A DNA stretch of 64,000 bases. It comes from Rhodococcus sp. OK519. GTDB lineage: Bacteria; Actinomycetota; Actinomycetes; Mycobacteriales; Mycobacteriaceae. The DNA lies in assembly GCF_003051005.1 (NCBI RefSeq), contig NZ_QAOW01000003.1, forward strand, positions 1-64,000, given 5' to 3'. Positions 41,551-51,406 of the stretch are shown here, piece by piece; position 1 is the first letter of the stretch; each line of letters opens with the position of its first letter. A model generated the notes under the pieces. That model saw nothing but the letters and a program-made list of their open reading frames with translations. It made no database searches and was not told the DNA's origin. A program made the position numbers and the translations under genes.

Positions 41551-42399
41551 ATGCGCATCGCCAATCTCGCCGGACGCGCCGTGCTGATCGACGGCGACCG
41601 AGCCGTCGACGTCCACACCGCCAGCGCCGGACGCTTCGGCCCCGACCCCGTCGCGATCTTCGCCGAGTGGGACGCGTTCACAGACTGGGCCGCCACTACC
41701 ACCGACGTCGAGGTGGGAGTCGCATTCGACCGCCGCGACCTCGGCGCCCCGTCCCCGGCACCGGCGCAGGTGTTCGCGATCGGCCTCAACTACCGCGATC
41801 ATGCGGCGGAGACCGGACTCGCCGCGCCGGACGCCCCGCCCACGTTCACCAAGTTCGCCAGCTGCCTCACCGGACCCGAGACCGATCTGGCGCTGCCGAC
41901 CGACACCGTCGACTGGGAGGTGGAACTGGTGGCGGTGATCGGCCGCGAGGCCACCGACGTCGCGACCGACGACGCCTGGTCGCACATCGCGGGATTGACC
42001 ACGGGACAGGACTTCTCGGAGCGAACCTCGCAGATGGCCGGGCCGGCACCGCAGTTCTCGCTCGCCAAGTCGTTCCCCGGCTTCGGCCCGACCGGACCGT
42101 GGCTCGTGACGCCGGACGAGTTCGCCGATCCGAACGACCTGGCGATCGAATGCGCGATCGACGGCGAGACGGTCCAGTCCGGGCGCACCGCGCAGATGAT
42201 CTTCCCTGTGGCCGAACTGATCGCGCACGTGTCAGCGGTGTGCACGCTGCGCCCGGGCGACCTGATCTTCACCGGCACCCCGGCGGGTGTGGGCGTCGGC
42301 CGGAGCCCGCAACGCTTCCTCGCCCCCGGCAACATCGTCACCAGCAGCATCGAGGGGATCGGTCCGCTGGTGCAGCGCTGCGTGCCCGGAGCGAAGTAG
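41551..42399 (+). CDS. Fumarylacetoacetate hydrolase (FAH) family protein
   Basis: 282 residues. The FAH core has VFAIGLNYRDHAAETG, WEVELVAVIGREATDV with a metal-binding Glu, GQDFSERTSQ with the Asp, FPVAELIAHVS and GDLIFTGTPAGVGVG. Members hydrolyse or decarboxylate acylpyruvate-type products of aromatic catabolism, or oxaloacetate. The sole neighbour with a regulatory link is the divergent GntR gene. The substrate cannot be told from sequence. Confidence 0.9.
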   Translation: MRIANLAGRAVLIDGDRAVDVHTASAGRFGPDPVAIFAEWDAFTDWAATTTDVEVGVAFDRRDLGAPSPAPAQVFAIGLNYRDHAAETGLAAPDAPPTFTKFASCLTGPETDLALPTDTVDWEVELVAVIGREATDVATDDAWSHIAGLTTGQDFSERTSQMAGPAPQFSLAKSFPGFGPTGPWLVTPDEFADPNDLAIECAIDGETVQSGRTAQMIFPVAELIAHVSAVCTLRPGDLIFTGTPAGVGVGRSPQRFLAPGNIVTSSIEGIGPLVQRCVPGAK

Positions 42400-42411
42400 G
42401 GCGCTCGCCCG

Positions 42412-42425
42412 CGCCGACGTCGGCG
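42412..42425. repeat. 14-bp GC palindrome after the FAH gene
   Basis: CGCCGACGTCGGCG is perfectly self-complementary and lies 12 bp after the FAH stop. It could be a weak terminator. Confidence 0.4.
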
Positions 42426-42457
42426 GTGCCGCCCGGCCGGTGGGCTGACGCGGTTTA

Positions 42458-42472
42458 GTGAACAGCATTCAC
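42458..42472. promoter_or_regulatory. Dyad upstream of the MarR gene
   Basis: GTGAA-N5-TTCAC lies 20 bp before the GTG start of the MarR gene. A -10-like TAGCAT (about 42480-42485) follows and would give a near-leaderless transcript. It is a likely autoregulatory site for MarR. Confidence 0.5.
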
Positions 42473-42492
42473 AATGAATTAGCATCACCGCC

Positions 42493-42963
42493 GTGCCAGA
42501 CCACCCCGACAACTACGACGCCGGCGACGCGCTGGGCCGCGCCTACGCGTTGGCCGAGCATCTGTCGACGTCTCTGCAGTCGGACACCAAAATCTTCGGG
42601 CTGACGATGGCGCGGACCCGGGCACTGCTGTGTGTGCTCGAGAATCCGCCGATGACGCAACGCGATCTCGCGGCCGCCCTGCGCTGCAGCACGCGGCAGG
42701 TGACGGCACTGGTCGACGCGCTCGAGACGTCCGGTCACCTGCGCCGGGACCCGCACCCCACCGACCGGCGCGCCCACATCGTCGCCCTCACCGAACGCGG
42801 CCACCACGACGCCGACCGGGTGCGCGAACTCGGGGAGAACACCGCTCGACGCCTGTTCGACGGCGTCGCCCCGGACGACGTCGCCGCCTTCGTCAGGGTC
42901 GCGGATTGCTTGATCGCGAACTTCGAACACTCGGCTCCCGGGACGGACGGGGAACGAAGATGA
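42493..42963 (+). CDS. MarR family transcriptional regulator
   Basis: 156 residues with the MarR winged helix [50 protein letters not shown]; the DxR wing motif is intact. GTG start. It overlaps the prrA-like gene by 4 bp (ATGA), so this MarR protein heads the two-component operon, an arrangement I do not recall from mycobacterial prrAB. Confidence 0.9.
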   Translation: MPDHPDNYDAGDALGRAYALAEHLSTSLQSDTKIFGLTMARTRALLCVLENPPMTQRDLAAALRCSTRQVTALVDALETSGHLRRDPHPTDRRAHIVALTERGHHDADRVRELGENTARRLFDGVAPDDVAAFVRVADCLIANFEHSAPGTDGERR

Positions 42964-43700
42964 GCGGAACCGCGTCGATCGCCGGGCACAATGCTCAGGT
43001 GACCACAACCGCAACCGTACTGGTCGTGGACGACGACCCGGATGTGCTCGCCTCGCTCGAACGGGGACTGCGCCTGTCCGGCTTCACCGTCCTCACCGCG
43101 TCCGACGGGTCGATCGCATTGCGGGTGGTTTCGGACGCCTCACCCGACGCCGTCGTCCTCGACATGAACATGCCCGTGCTCGACGGCACCGGTGTGGTCA
43201 CGGCCCTGCGCGCGGCGGGCAACGACGTGCCGATCTGCGTCCTCAGCGCCCGCAGTTCGGTCGACGACCGGATCGCCGGACTCGAGTCCGGCGCCGACGA
43301 CTACCTCGTCAAGCCCTTCGTCCTTGCCGAACTCGTCGCCCGGATCCGCGCGATGCTGCGCCGCCGCGCGGTTGTCGCGGCCGTCGGTGTCACCGGAACG
43401 CCGGTCGTCGTCGGCCCGCTGTCCGTGGATGTCTCCGGGCGCCGAGTCTGGCTGCGTGAAACCGAGATCCCGCTCACCAAAAGGGAATTCGAACTCGTCG
43501 AGGTGCTCACCCGCAACGCCGGCGTGGTGCTGAGCCGGGAACGACTGCTCGATCTGGTGTGGGGCTACGACTTCGTCGCCGACACCAACGTCGTGGACGT
43601 GTTCGTCGGCTATCTGCGCCGCAAGTTCGAGGCCGACGGTACGCCGCGACTCGTGCACACCGTGCGCGGTGTGGGCTTCGTTCTGCGAGAACAGACATGA
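42960..43700 (+). CDS. prrA: Two-component response regulator, PrrA-like (OmpR family)
   Basis: 246 residues. The receiver domain has the acid pocket [23 protein letters not shown], the phosphoacceptor Asp in [13 protein letters not shown], and Lys in [13 protein letters not shown]. The OmpR winged helix covers about residues 150-243, including [12 protein letters not shown] and [14 protein letters not shown]. The wording follows M. tuberculosis PrrA closely. Start ATG at 42960 overlaps MarR; a GTG at 42999 would give the shorter N-terminus MTTTATVL. It is followed by its kinase with a 4-bp overlap. Confidence 0.92.
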   Translation: MSGTASIAGHNAQVTTTATVLVVDDDPDVLASLERGLRLSGFTVLTASDGSIALRVVSDASPDAVVLDMNMPVLDGTGVVTALRAAGNDVPICVLSARSSVDDRIAGLESGADDYLVKPFVLAELVARIRAMLRRRAVVAAVGVTGTPVVVGPLSVDVSGRRVWLRETEIPLTKREFELVEVLTRNAGVVLSRERLLDLVWGYDFVADTNVVDVFVGYLRRKFEADGTPRLVHTVRGVGFVLREQT

Positions 43701-45004
43701 TGCGGCCACAGTCGCTGCGGGCGCGCGTCGCCGCGGCCACCGCGCTGGGGGCGACCATCGTCGTCGCCGCCGTCGGCGTGTACCTGGCCCTCGCGATCGC
43801 CCGCAACAATCTCCTGCAACTCGACCGCCGACTCGAGACGGCGTCTCGCGTCCTGGTCGTCAACGCGCCGGCCGCGGCACCGTTCCTCAACGTGCTCGGC
43901 GACGGCGGCGCGTTCGCGGTCACCATCCGCGCCGGCGACAAGGTCATCTCGAGCACGTCCAGCCGACTGCCCGCGCTCGCCCCCGGCTCGCAGACCGTCG
44001 ACCTCGGCGACACCCAGTTCCGTACGTTCACGGCCTCGCTCGGCCCCGACTCGACGGCACTGCTGTCCGTGGCCGTGCCCCTCGCCGAGGCGAAGGACCC
44101 CACGACCGAGCAGCAGCAACAGGTCGCTCTGGTCGGCGTCCTCGCGATCCTCGCCGCGACCGGCCTCGGCTGGCTCTTCGGCGGACGCGCGGTCCGCCCG
44201 CTCGTCGACCTCACGCAGCGCGTCGGCCGCCGTGACCGCGACCTCGCGCCGGCCGCGTCCGGTGTCCGGGAGGCCGACGAACTCGCCGCCGCGGTCGGCG
44301 CGATGCTGCAGGACGTTTCCGACGCCCAGGACCGCACCACGGCCGCCCTCGACACCGCCCGCGACTTCGCGGCCGCGTCCGCGCACGAACTGCGGACGCC
44401 GCTCACCGCGATGCGCACCGACCTCGAGGTCCTCACGACCCTCGACCTGTCCGACGACCAGCGCGCCGAGATCCTCGGCGACCTCGCGCGCACCCAGGGC
44501 CGGCTCGAGGCCACCCTCACCGCGCTGGAGCGACTCGCGTCGGGTGAGCTGTCGAGCGAGAACGACCACATCGACCTCGATCTCACCGAACTGTGTGACC
44601 GCGCCGCCGAGGACGCACAACGCCAGTACCCGGGTGTCACCGTCACCGTCGACGCACCCCCAGGACTGGTGGTCCGTGGTCTGCCGGTGGGGCTGCGTCT
44701 CGCGATCGACAACGCGATCACCAACGCCGTCCGGCACGGCGGCGCCCGGCACGTGTCCATCGGTGCGCGCACGGGCGACGACGGTGCCGTCACCATCGCC
44801 GTCGACGACGACGGGGCCGGCATTCCCGCCGAGGAGAGGTCGGCGGTGTTCGAGCGCTTCCGGCGCGGCAGCGGCGCCGCCAAGGGCGGCTCCGGGCTGG
44901 GGCTGGCGCTCGTGGCGCAGCAGGCCGGACTGCACGGGGGCGCGGCCCTCATCGAGGACAGCGCCCTCGGCGGCGCCCGACTGGTGGTGACCCTTGAAGG
45001 TTGA
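43697..45004 (+). CDS. prrB: Sensor histidine kinase, PrrB-like
   Basis: 435 residues. Two helices (residues about 8-33 and 140-160) bracket a small extracytoplasmic sensor region and are followed by a HAMP domain. The phospho-acceptor His is in [18 protein letters not shown]. The ATPase boxes are [10 protein letters not shown] (N), DDDGAGIP (G1) and [10 protein letters not shown] (G2). It is the cognate kinase of the preceding regulator. Its last 11 bp overlap the next gene. Confidence 0.92.
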   Translation: MMRPQSLRARVAAATALGATIVVAAVGVYLALAIARNNLLQLDRRLETASRVLVVNAPAAAPFLNVLGDGGAFAVTIRAGDKVISSTSSRLPALAPGSQTVDLGDTQFRTFTASLGPDSTALLSVAVPLAEAKDPTTEQQQQVALVGVLAILAATGLGWLFGGRAVRPLVDLTQRVGRRDRDLAPAASGVREADELAAAVGAMLQDVSDAQDRTTAALDTARDFAAASAHELRTPLTAMRTDLEVLTTLDLSDDQRAEILGDLARTQGRLEATLTALERLASGELSSENDHIDLDLTELCDRAAEDAQRQYPGVTVTVDAPPGLVVRGLPVGLRLAIDNAITNAVRHGGARHVSIGARTGDDGAVTIAVDDDGAGIPAEERSAVFERFRRGSGAAKGGSGLGLALVAQQAGLHGGAALIEDSALGGARLVVTLEG

Positions 45005-47384
45005 CGGACGCGAGATCCCGGTCAGCGGCAGCCTGTTGCAGCCGCTGGCCCGGCGAACCAGTGACATCCTGCGGGTCGTCTTCGCCCTGATCTTCCTCGG
45101 CGCGGTCATCGCCGGGTCGGTGATCACCCGTAGCGAGTGGGACGCCCTCGAGACATCGGTGTCCGACATCGTCGGCATCCTGTCGCCCGAGGTGTCGGAC
45201 ACGGTCTACCTGCTGTACGGCATCGCGATCTTCGCGCTGCCGTTCGCGATCCTGATCCAGCTCATCGTCGGCCGACGCTGGAAACTGCTCGCCGGTTACG
45301 CCGCGGCGGGGCTCATCGCGGGAATCGCGCTGTCCTTCACCGGGTCCGGGCTGGCGGCCCCGCGCTGGCACCTCGACGTCTCCGACCGCCTCAACACGTT
45401 CCTGTCGCAGTTTCTCGACGATCCCCGATGGATCGCGATGCTCGCTGCCGTTCTGACGGTGTCCGGGCCGTGGCTGTCGAAGCGCTGGCGGCGCCTGTGG
45501 TGGGCGCTGCTGCTGCTGTTCGCGCCGATCCACCTGGTGGTCAGCTCGATCGTGCCTGCCCGTTCGATGCTGGGCCTGGCCGTCGGATACCTGGTCGGCA
45601 CGGTCATCGTCCTGCTGGTGGGCACCCCGGCGCTGGAGGTGCCGCTCGAGTCCGCGGTCGAGGCGCTGCACCGTCTGGGCCACCGGATCACGGCCTTCCG
45701 GGTCATCACCCCGGCGGGCAGCGGTCCACTGGTCCTCGGCGCATCCCGCGACGGCGAGCCGGAGATGATCGTCGAGCTGTACGGACAGAATCAGCGCAGC
45801 CGGGGCGCGATCCGGCAGGTATCGAAGTGGCTGACACTGCGCAGCGGCGAGAGCACACCGGCGCATGCCTCACTCGCGCGCTCCGTCGAACACCGCGCGC
45901 TCATGGGCATCGCGGTGGCCGATCTGGGACTCGCCGCGTCCAAGCCGATGGCCGTGACCGCGCTGGACCGCGGGTGGGAGCTGTACGCCCGCCCGCTCTC
46001 CCACGGCGCCCCCATCGTCACCCTCCGCACCGACAACGCCCGGCCTCGCGACACCCTGCTCGAGATGCTGTGGGACTCACTCGGCGAACTGCACAGCCGT
46101 CAGATCACCCACGGCGATCTGCGCGCGTCGGAGATCCGGATCGATGACGGGCAGGCCCTGTTCGACGGCTTCTCCTACGCCGAACTCGGCGCGTCCGAGG
46201 CGCAGATCCAGTCCGATACCGCACAGCTACTGCTGACCACCGCGTCGCTGTTCGGCGTGGAACCGGCGGTCCGCGCCGCCCTCTCCGCACGCGGAAGCGA
46301 CCGGATCCTCGCCGCGTCGGGCCGTCTCACGAAGTCGGCGATGCCGTCGCGGCTGCGCAAGCCGATCCCGAATTCGACGGCGTTGCTCGGGTCGATCCGC
46401 GACGAGGTGAGCAACCAGACCGACATCGAGAAGATCGCACCCGAACAGGTCACCCGCTTCACCCGGAACCAGATCATCCAGCTGGTGCTCCTGATCGGCC
46501 TGGTCTACGTTGCGTACCCGTTCATCAGCCAGGTCCCCACGTTCGTCACCGAACTGAAGACCGCGAACTGGTGGTGGGCGCTGGCCGGTCTGGTCGTCTC
46601 TGCTCTCACCTATGTGGGGGCCGCGGCCGCACTGTGGGCCTGCGCGTCCGAACTGGTGCGGTACCGGAACCTGCTGATCATGCAGGTCGCCAACACGTTC
46701 GCCGCCACCACCACACCCGCCGGTGTCGGTGGCCTCGCCCTGAGCGTGCGGTTTCTGCAGAAGGGCGGTCTCGGCACGGTCCGCGCGACGGCCGCGGTGG
46801 CGCTGCAGCAGACGGTGCAGGTGGTCACCCACGTCGCGCTGCTCATCTTCTTCAGCGTCACCGCCGGACGCAGTGCCGACCTGTCGCATTTCGTGCCGAA
46901 GAGCACCACGCTCTATCTGATCGCGGGTGTCGCGTTGGGCGCGATCGGCACCTTCATGTTCATCCCCAAGGCGCGGCGCTGGCTGCGCAACGAGGTCCGG
47001 CCGCAGCTGACCGAGGTGCTCGGCTCGCTCGCCCAGTTGGCCCGCAATCCGGGCCGATTCCTGCTCATCGTCCTCGGAAGCGCCGGCACGACGCTCGGCG
47101 CGGCACTGGCGCTGTGGGCGAGTGTCGAGGCGTTCGGCGGCGGGACCACGTTCGTGACGGTGACGATCGTGACGATGATCGGAGGGACCCTCGCGTCGGC
47201 GGCCCCGACGCCCGGCGGTGTGGGTGCCGTCGAGGCCGCTCTGATCGGTGGCCTGACCGCCTTCGGGCTACCCGTCGGCATCGCTGTACCGTCAGTGCTG
47301 CTGTACCGCGTTCTGACCTGCTGGCTGCCGGTGTTCTGCGGCTGGCCGACTTTGCGCTGGTTGCAGAAAAACGACATGGTCTGA
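44994..47384 (+). CDS. Kinase-like/flippase-like membrane protein (LPG synthase TM domain)
   Basis: 796 residues in three parts. Residues about 25-215 hold six helices. A soluble middle (about 230-445) resembles an atypical protein/aminoglycoside kinase fold, with the catalytic-loop-like THGDLRASEIRIDDGQALFDGFSYAELG. Residues about 495-790 form the UPF0104/lysylphosphatidylglycerol synthetase transmembrane domain (TTPAGVGGLALSVRFLQKGG, SAAPTPGGVGAVEAALIGG). The N-terminal TTG start overlaps the prrB-like gene. It may sense or flip a lipid under prrAB control (inference). No aminoacyl-transferase domain is present. Confidence 0.85.
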   Translation: MKVDGREIPVSGSLLQPLARRTSDILRVVFALIFLGAVIAGSVITRSEWDALETSVSDIVGILSPEVSDTVYLLYGIAIFALPFAILIQLIVGRRWKLLAGYAAAGLIAGIALSFTGSGLAAPRWHLDVSDRLNTFLSQFLDDPRWIAMLAAVLTVSGPWLSKRWRRLWWALLLLFAPIHLVVSSIVPARSMLGLAVGYLVGTVIVLLVGTPALEVPLESAVEALHRLGHRITAFRVITPAGSGPLVLGASRDGEPEMIVELYGQNQRSRGAIRQVSKWLTLRSGESTPAHASLARSVEHRALMGIAVADLGLAASKPMAVTALDRGWELYARPLSHGAPIVTLRTDNARPRDTLLEMLWDSLGELHSRQITHGDLRASEIRIDDGQALFDGFSYAELGASEAQIQSDTAQLLLTTASLFGVEPAVRAALSARGSDRILAASGRLTKSAMPSRLRKPIPNSTALLGSIRDEVSNQTDIEKIAPEQVTRFTRNQIIQLVLLIGLVYVAYPFISQVPTFVTELKTANWWWALAGLVVSALTYVGAAAALWACASELVRYRNLLIMQVANTFAATTTPAGVGGLALSVRFLQKGGLGTVRATAAVALQQTVQVVTHVALLIFFSVTAGRSADLSHFVPKSTTLYLIAGVALGAIGTFMFIPKARRWLRNEVRPQLTEVLGSLAQLARNPGRFLLIVLGSAGTTLGAALALWASVEAFGGGTTFVTVTIVTMIGGTLASAAPTPGGVGAVEAALIGGLTAFGLPVGIAVPSVLLYRVLTCWLPVFCGWPTLRWLQKNDMV

Positions 47385-47538
47385 CGGTTTGTGACCGATA
47401 ATTCTGGAACGCCGGAAGAATTTTCCGGTAACCAGTAGCAAATCGAGACGTAGTCCCGATAGCGAAAGTGATATACACACGTTCAAGTACCGCGGGGCTG
47501 ATCATTGCTCCCCGGCCGACCACCGAAGCGGAGAAAGC
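47385..47538. other. Intergenic region before the mycolyltransferase-like gene
   Basis: 154 bp with a small hairpin, CCGGAA-N5-TTCCGG (47412-47428), shortly after the upstream stop and an AT-rich stretch near 47465-47490 (ATATACACAC). A promoter for the secreted esterase is expected here but no -35/-10 pair is convincing. Confidence 0.45.
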
Positions 47539-48621
47539 ATGCGCGTAACCCAGAAGTCCCGCCGACTCAAAGCGTTGATCGGCGCCACGACGGCGGCTGT
47601 CGTCGCGCTGCCCATCTTCATCGGGGCCGGAACGGCCGGCGCGGCGGCGCCCGGCAGCGACGCCGCGAAGGTGCAGGCTTCCTCGCAGTCGAACGGTGGC
47701 ACCAAGCTCGTCTCCTCGACGCAGGTCGGCACCAACAAGCTGCGTCTCACCGTGCGGTCCGAATCGATGGGTCGCGACATCCCGCTCGACGTCATCCGCC
47801 CGTCGGATACCAACAGGCCGGCTCCCACCCTGTACCTGCTCAACGGTGCCGGTGGCGGCGAGGACTCCGCGTCGTGGCAGAAGCAGGCCGACATCGGCAC
47901 GTTCTTCCAGGGCAAGCACGTCAACGTCGTCACCCCGATGCAGGGTGCGTTCACCTACTACACCGACTGGCAGCAGCCGGACGAGGCGCTCCACGGCGTC
48001 AACAAGTGGGAGACGTTCCTGACGAAGGAACTGCCGCCGGTCATCGACTCCGCGCTCAACACCACCAAGGTCAACACCCTCGCCGGCATCTCGACGTCGG
48101 GCACCTCGGTGTTCAACCTCGCGCTGAAGGATCCGCAGCTCTACAAGGCCGTCGGCGCCTACAGCGGCTGCGCGGACACCGCCACCCCGGTCGGCCAGAC
48201 GTACATCCAGATCGTGATCGCCGCCCGCGGCAGCGCCGAGGCCACCAACATGTGGGGCCCCGTCGGTAGCCCGGACTGGATTGCCCACGACCCGATCATC
48301 AACATCGGCAAGCTCAAGGGTGGCCCGCGTCTGTGGGTCTCGAACGCGTCCGGTCTCCCGGGCCCGCACGACACGCTCGACAGCCAGGGCATCAACGGTA
48401 ACGTCTCGACGCTGGCCAACCAGATCATCGTCGGCGGCATCATCGAGGCTGCGACCAACGAGTGCACCCACCGTCTGTTCAACGCGGTCAACGCCAACGG
48501 CATGGGCCAGCAGGCGTTCTTCGACTTCAAGCCGGCCGGCACCCACTCGTGGGGCTACTGGCGTGACGATCTGAACAACTCGTGGCCGATGCTGGCCGAC
48601 GCCATGGGGACCCCGCGGTAG
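47539..48621 (+). CDS. Secreted mycolyltransferase-like esterase (antigen 85 type)
   Basis: 360 residues with a Sec signal (LIGATTAAVVALPIFIGAGTAGA). The alpha/beta-hydrolase core has LYLLNGAGGGEDSASW, the nucleophile elbow in TLAGISTSGTSVFNLAL, the acid in NASGLPGPHD, and the catalytic His in GTHSWGYWRDDL; the HSWxYW wording is characteristic of Ag85/Cmt enzymes. The Ser sits in GISTS rather than the usual GLSM(A/S). It probably transfers mycolates in the cell envelope, which supports a mycolic-acid organism. Confidence 0.88.
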   Translation: MRVTQKSRRLKALIGATTAAVVALPIFIGAGTAGAAAPGSDAAKVQASSQSNGGTKLVSSTQVGTNKLRLTVRSESMGRDIPLDVIRPSDTNRPAPTLYLLNGAGGGEDSASWQKQADIGTFFQGKHVNVVTPMQGAFTYYTDWQQPDEALHGVNKWETFLTKELPPVIDSALNTTKVNTLAGISTSGTSVFNLALKDPQLYKAVGAYSGCADTATPVGQTYIQIVIAARGSAEATNMWGPVGSPDWIAHDPIINIGKLKGGPRLWVSNASGLPGPHDTLDSQGINGNVSTLANQIIVGGIIEAATNECTHRLFNAVNANGMGQQAFFDFKPAGTHSWGYWRDDLNNSWPMLADAMGTPR

Positions 48622-48653
48622 TCGTTCGGCACCAGCAACACCACTCTGAGCAG

Positions 48654-48688
48654 AGGGCGCTCCGACTTCGGTCGGGGCGCCCTTTCTC
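48654..48688 (+). terminator. Terminator with UUCG tetraloop
   Basis: AGGGCGC-N2-CGAC-TTCG-GTCG-N2-GCGCCCT (48654-48683), followed by TTCTC. The cUUCGg loop is exceptionally stable. Confidence 0.85.
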
Positions 48689-48759
48689 GTCCCGCGACAC
48701 CGCTCTCCCGGCTCATACTGGTCGTGTCCCGGACCGAACCGGCACGAGGAGATGCGGTC

Positions 48760-49218
48760 ATGACCTTCAGCCATCCCACGGGAACCCGTGGCGGAAAACC
48801 CCCGCACGGGCGCATGGTGCGATGGGTGAACAAGGTAGCCATGAACCGTATCCGCCGTAAGGGCGGCAAGTTCATGGGCATGGACACGCTCGTCCTCACC
48901 ACCGTCGGCCGGAAGAGCGGGGAATCACGCTCCACGCCGGTCGGCTGGTTCCAGGGCCCCGACGGCAGCTGGGTCATCGTGGCTTCCGCGGCCGGGGCCC
49001 GCTCCAATCCGGCCTGGTACCTCAATCTGGCCGCCCACCCGGACAAGGTGGCGATCGAGGTGGGCGGCGAATCGATTCCGGTGACGGCACGCGAACTCCA
49101 CGACGGCGAACGCGACGACGCCTGGGCGGCGATCACGGCGGCGGCGCCGCAGTTCCTGAAGTACGAACAGAAGACCGACCGGCTCCTGCCGATCATCGAG
49201 CTGACGCGTCGGTCCTGA
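48760..49218 (+). CDS. Deazaflavin (F420)-dependent nitroreductase family protein
   Basis: 152 residues of the Ddn/DUF385 split-barrel family: VLTTVGRKSGESRSTPVGWF, WVIVASAAGARSNPAWYLNLAAHP, and KVAIEVGGESIPVTARELHDGERD. Mycobacterial Ddn uses F420H2 to reduce quinones and nitro-imidazoles. The ATG at 48760 has GGAG 8 nt upstream; a GTG at 48724 is the alternative. Confidence 0.9.
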   Translation: MTFSHPTGTRGGKPPHGRMVRWVNKVAMNRIRRKGGKFMGMDTLVLTTVGRKSGESRSTPVGWFQGPDGSWVIVASAAGARSNPAWYLNLAAHPDKVAIEVGGESIPVTARELHDGERDDAWAAITAAAPQFLKYEQKTDRLLPIIELTRRS

Positions 49219-49235
49219 CACCACCCCGTAGAGAC

Positions 49236-49274
49236 GACTCAGGCCCCGCACCGGAACGGTGCGGGGCCTGAGTC
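49236..49274. terminator. Bidirectional terminator, 18-bp stem
   Basis: Perfect 18-bp arms (49236-49253, 49257-49274) with a GAA loop, between the convergent nitroreductase-like and FKBP genes. Confidence 0.85.
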
Positions 49275-49289
49275 ATGTTGTTCCAGGGA

Positions 49290-50015
49290 CTACTGGGTGC
49301 CCAGCAGGTCGATGATGAACACCAGCGTCTTGCCCGACAGCTGATGACCGCCACCAGCCGGACCGTACGCGAGCTCCGGCGGGACCGTGAGCTTGCGGCG
49401 TCCGCCGACCTTCATGCCGGGGATGCCTTCCTGCCAGCCCGGGATCAGCCGGTTGAGCGGGAAGGCGACGGACTCGCCACGCAGGAACGAGGAGTCGAAC
49501 ACCTCGTTGGAGTCGTACTCGACACCGTGGTAGTGCACGTCCACGACTCCGCCCGGCTGAGCCTCCGCGCCGTCGCCGACCGTGATGTCCTCGATCACCA
49601 GTTCTGCCGGGGCCGGGCCCTCGGAAGGCTCGATGACCGGCGGCTTCGGCGGCACGACGACGTCGAGCAGGTCGATGACGAACACGAGGGTCTTGCCCGA
49701 CAGCTGGTGCCCGCTACCGGCCGGACCGTACGCAAGCTCCGGCGGAATGGTCAGCTGACGCCGGCCGCCCACCTTCATGCCCGGGATGCCCTCCTGCCAG
49801 CCGGCGATGAGGCCCTGCAGCGGGAAGGTGATGGACTCGCCACGGCCCCACGAGGAGTCGAACTCTTCGCCGGAGTCGAACTCGACGCCCACGTAGTGGA
49901 CCTCGACCTTGGCGCCGGGGGTGGCCTCGGTGCCGTCACCGACAACGATGTCCTTGACGACGAGCTCGGTGGGCGCGGGGCCCTCCTGGAACTCGATCTC
50001 GGGCTTGGTGCTCAT
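49290..50015 (-). CDS. FKBP-type peptidyl-prolyl isomerase with two tandem domains
   Basis: 241 residues with two complete, closely similar FKBP domains (about 12-115 and 132-240). Each has ...DGxEAxPGxxVxVHYxGVExDS, FDSS, a Tyr/Phe pocket, GWQEGIPGMKVGGRR and PPELAYGPAGxGHQLSGKTLVF. They are joined by a Pro-rich linker (VVVPPKPPVIEPSEGP). There is no signal peptide, so it is cytoplasmic. The related mycobacterial protein is, as far as I know, single-domain, so this is an internal duplication. It lies 35 bp downstream of citrate synthase on the same strand. Confidence 0.92.
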   Translation of the reverse strand: MSTKPEIEFQEGPAPTELVVKDIVVGDGTEATPGAKVEVHYVGVEFDSGEEFDSSWGRGESITFPLQGLIAGWQEGIPGMKVGGRRQLTIPPELAYGPAGSGHQLSGKTLVFVIDLLDVVVPPKPPVIEPSEGPAPAELVIEDITVGDGAEAQPGGVVDVHYHGVEYDSNEVFDSSFLRGESVAFPLNRLIPGWQEGIPGMKVGGRRKLTVPPELAYGPAGGGHQLSGKTLVFIIDLLGTQ

Positions 50016-50050
50016 GTCTTTGTCCGATCAGTAGTAGTCGGGCAGAACGG

Positions 50051-51349
<1,299 letters not shown>

Positions 51350-51406
51350 GGAAGGATCCCTCTCAAACTCAGACCAGTGAGTAACTTCGTAACATTCAAG
51401 TAGAAA

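Noticed and set aside
23030-42492. Prophage or integrative element between accD3 and prrA
   Set aside because: No integrase, transposase, tRNA target, direct-repeat att sites or structural phage genes are seen; base composition by eye is like the flanks.
43507-45202. Two long minus-strand frames opposite the PrrB-like kinase
   Set aside because: The plus strand has all histidine-kinase motifs and coupled overlaps; the minus frames are Ser/Arg-rich shadows.
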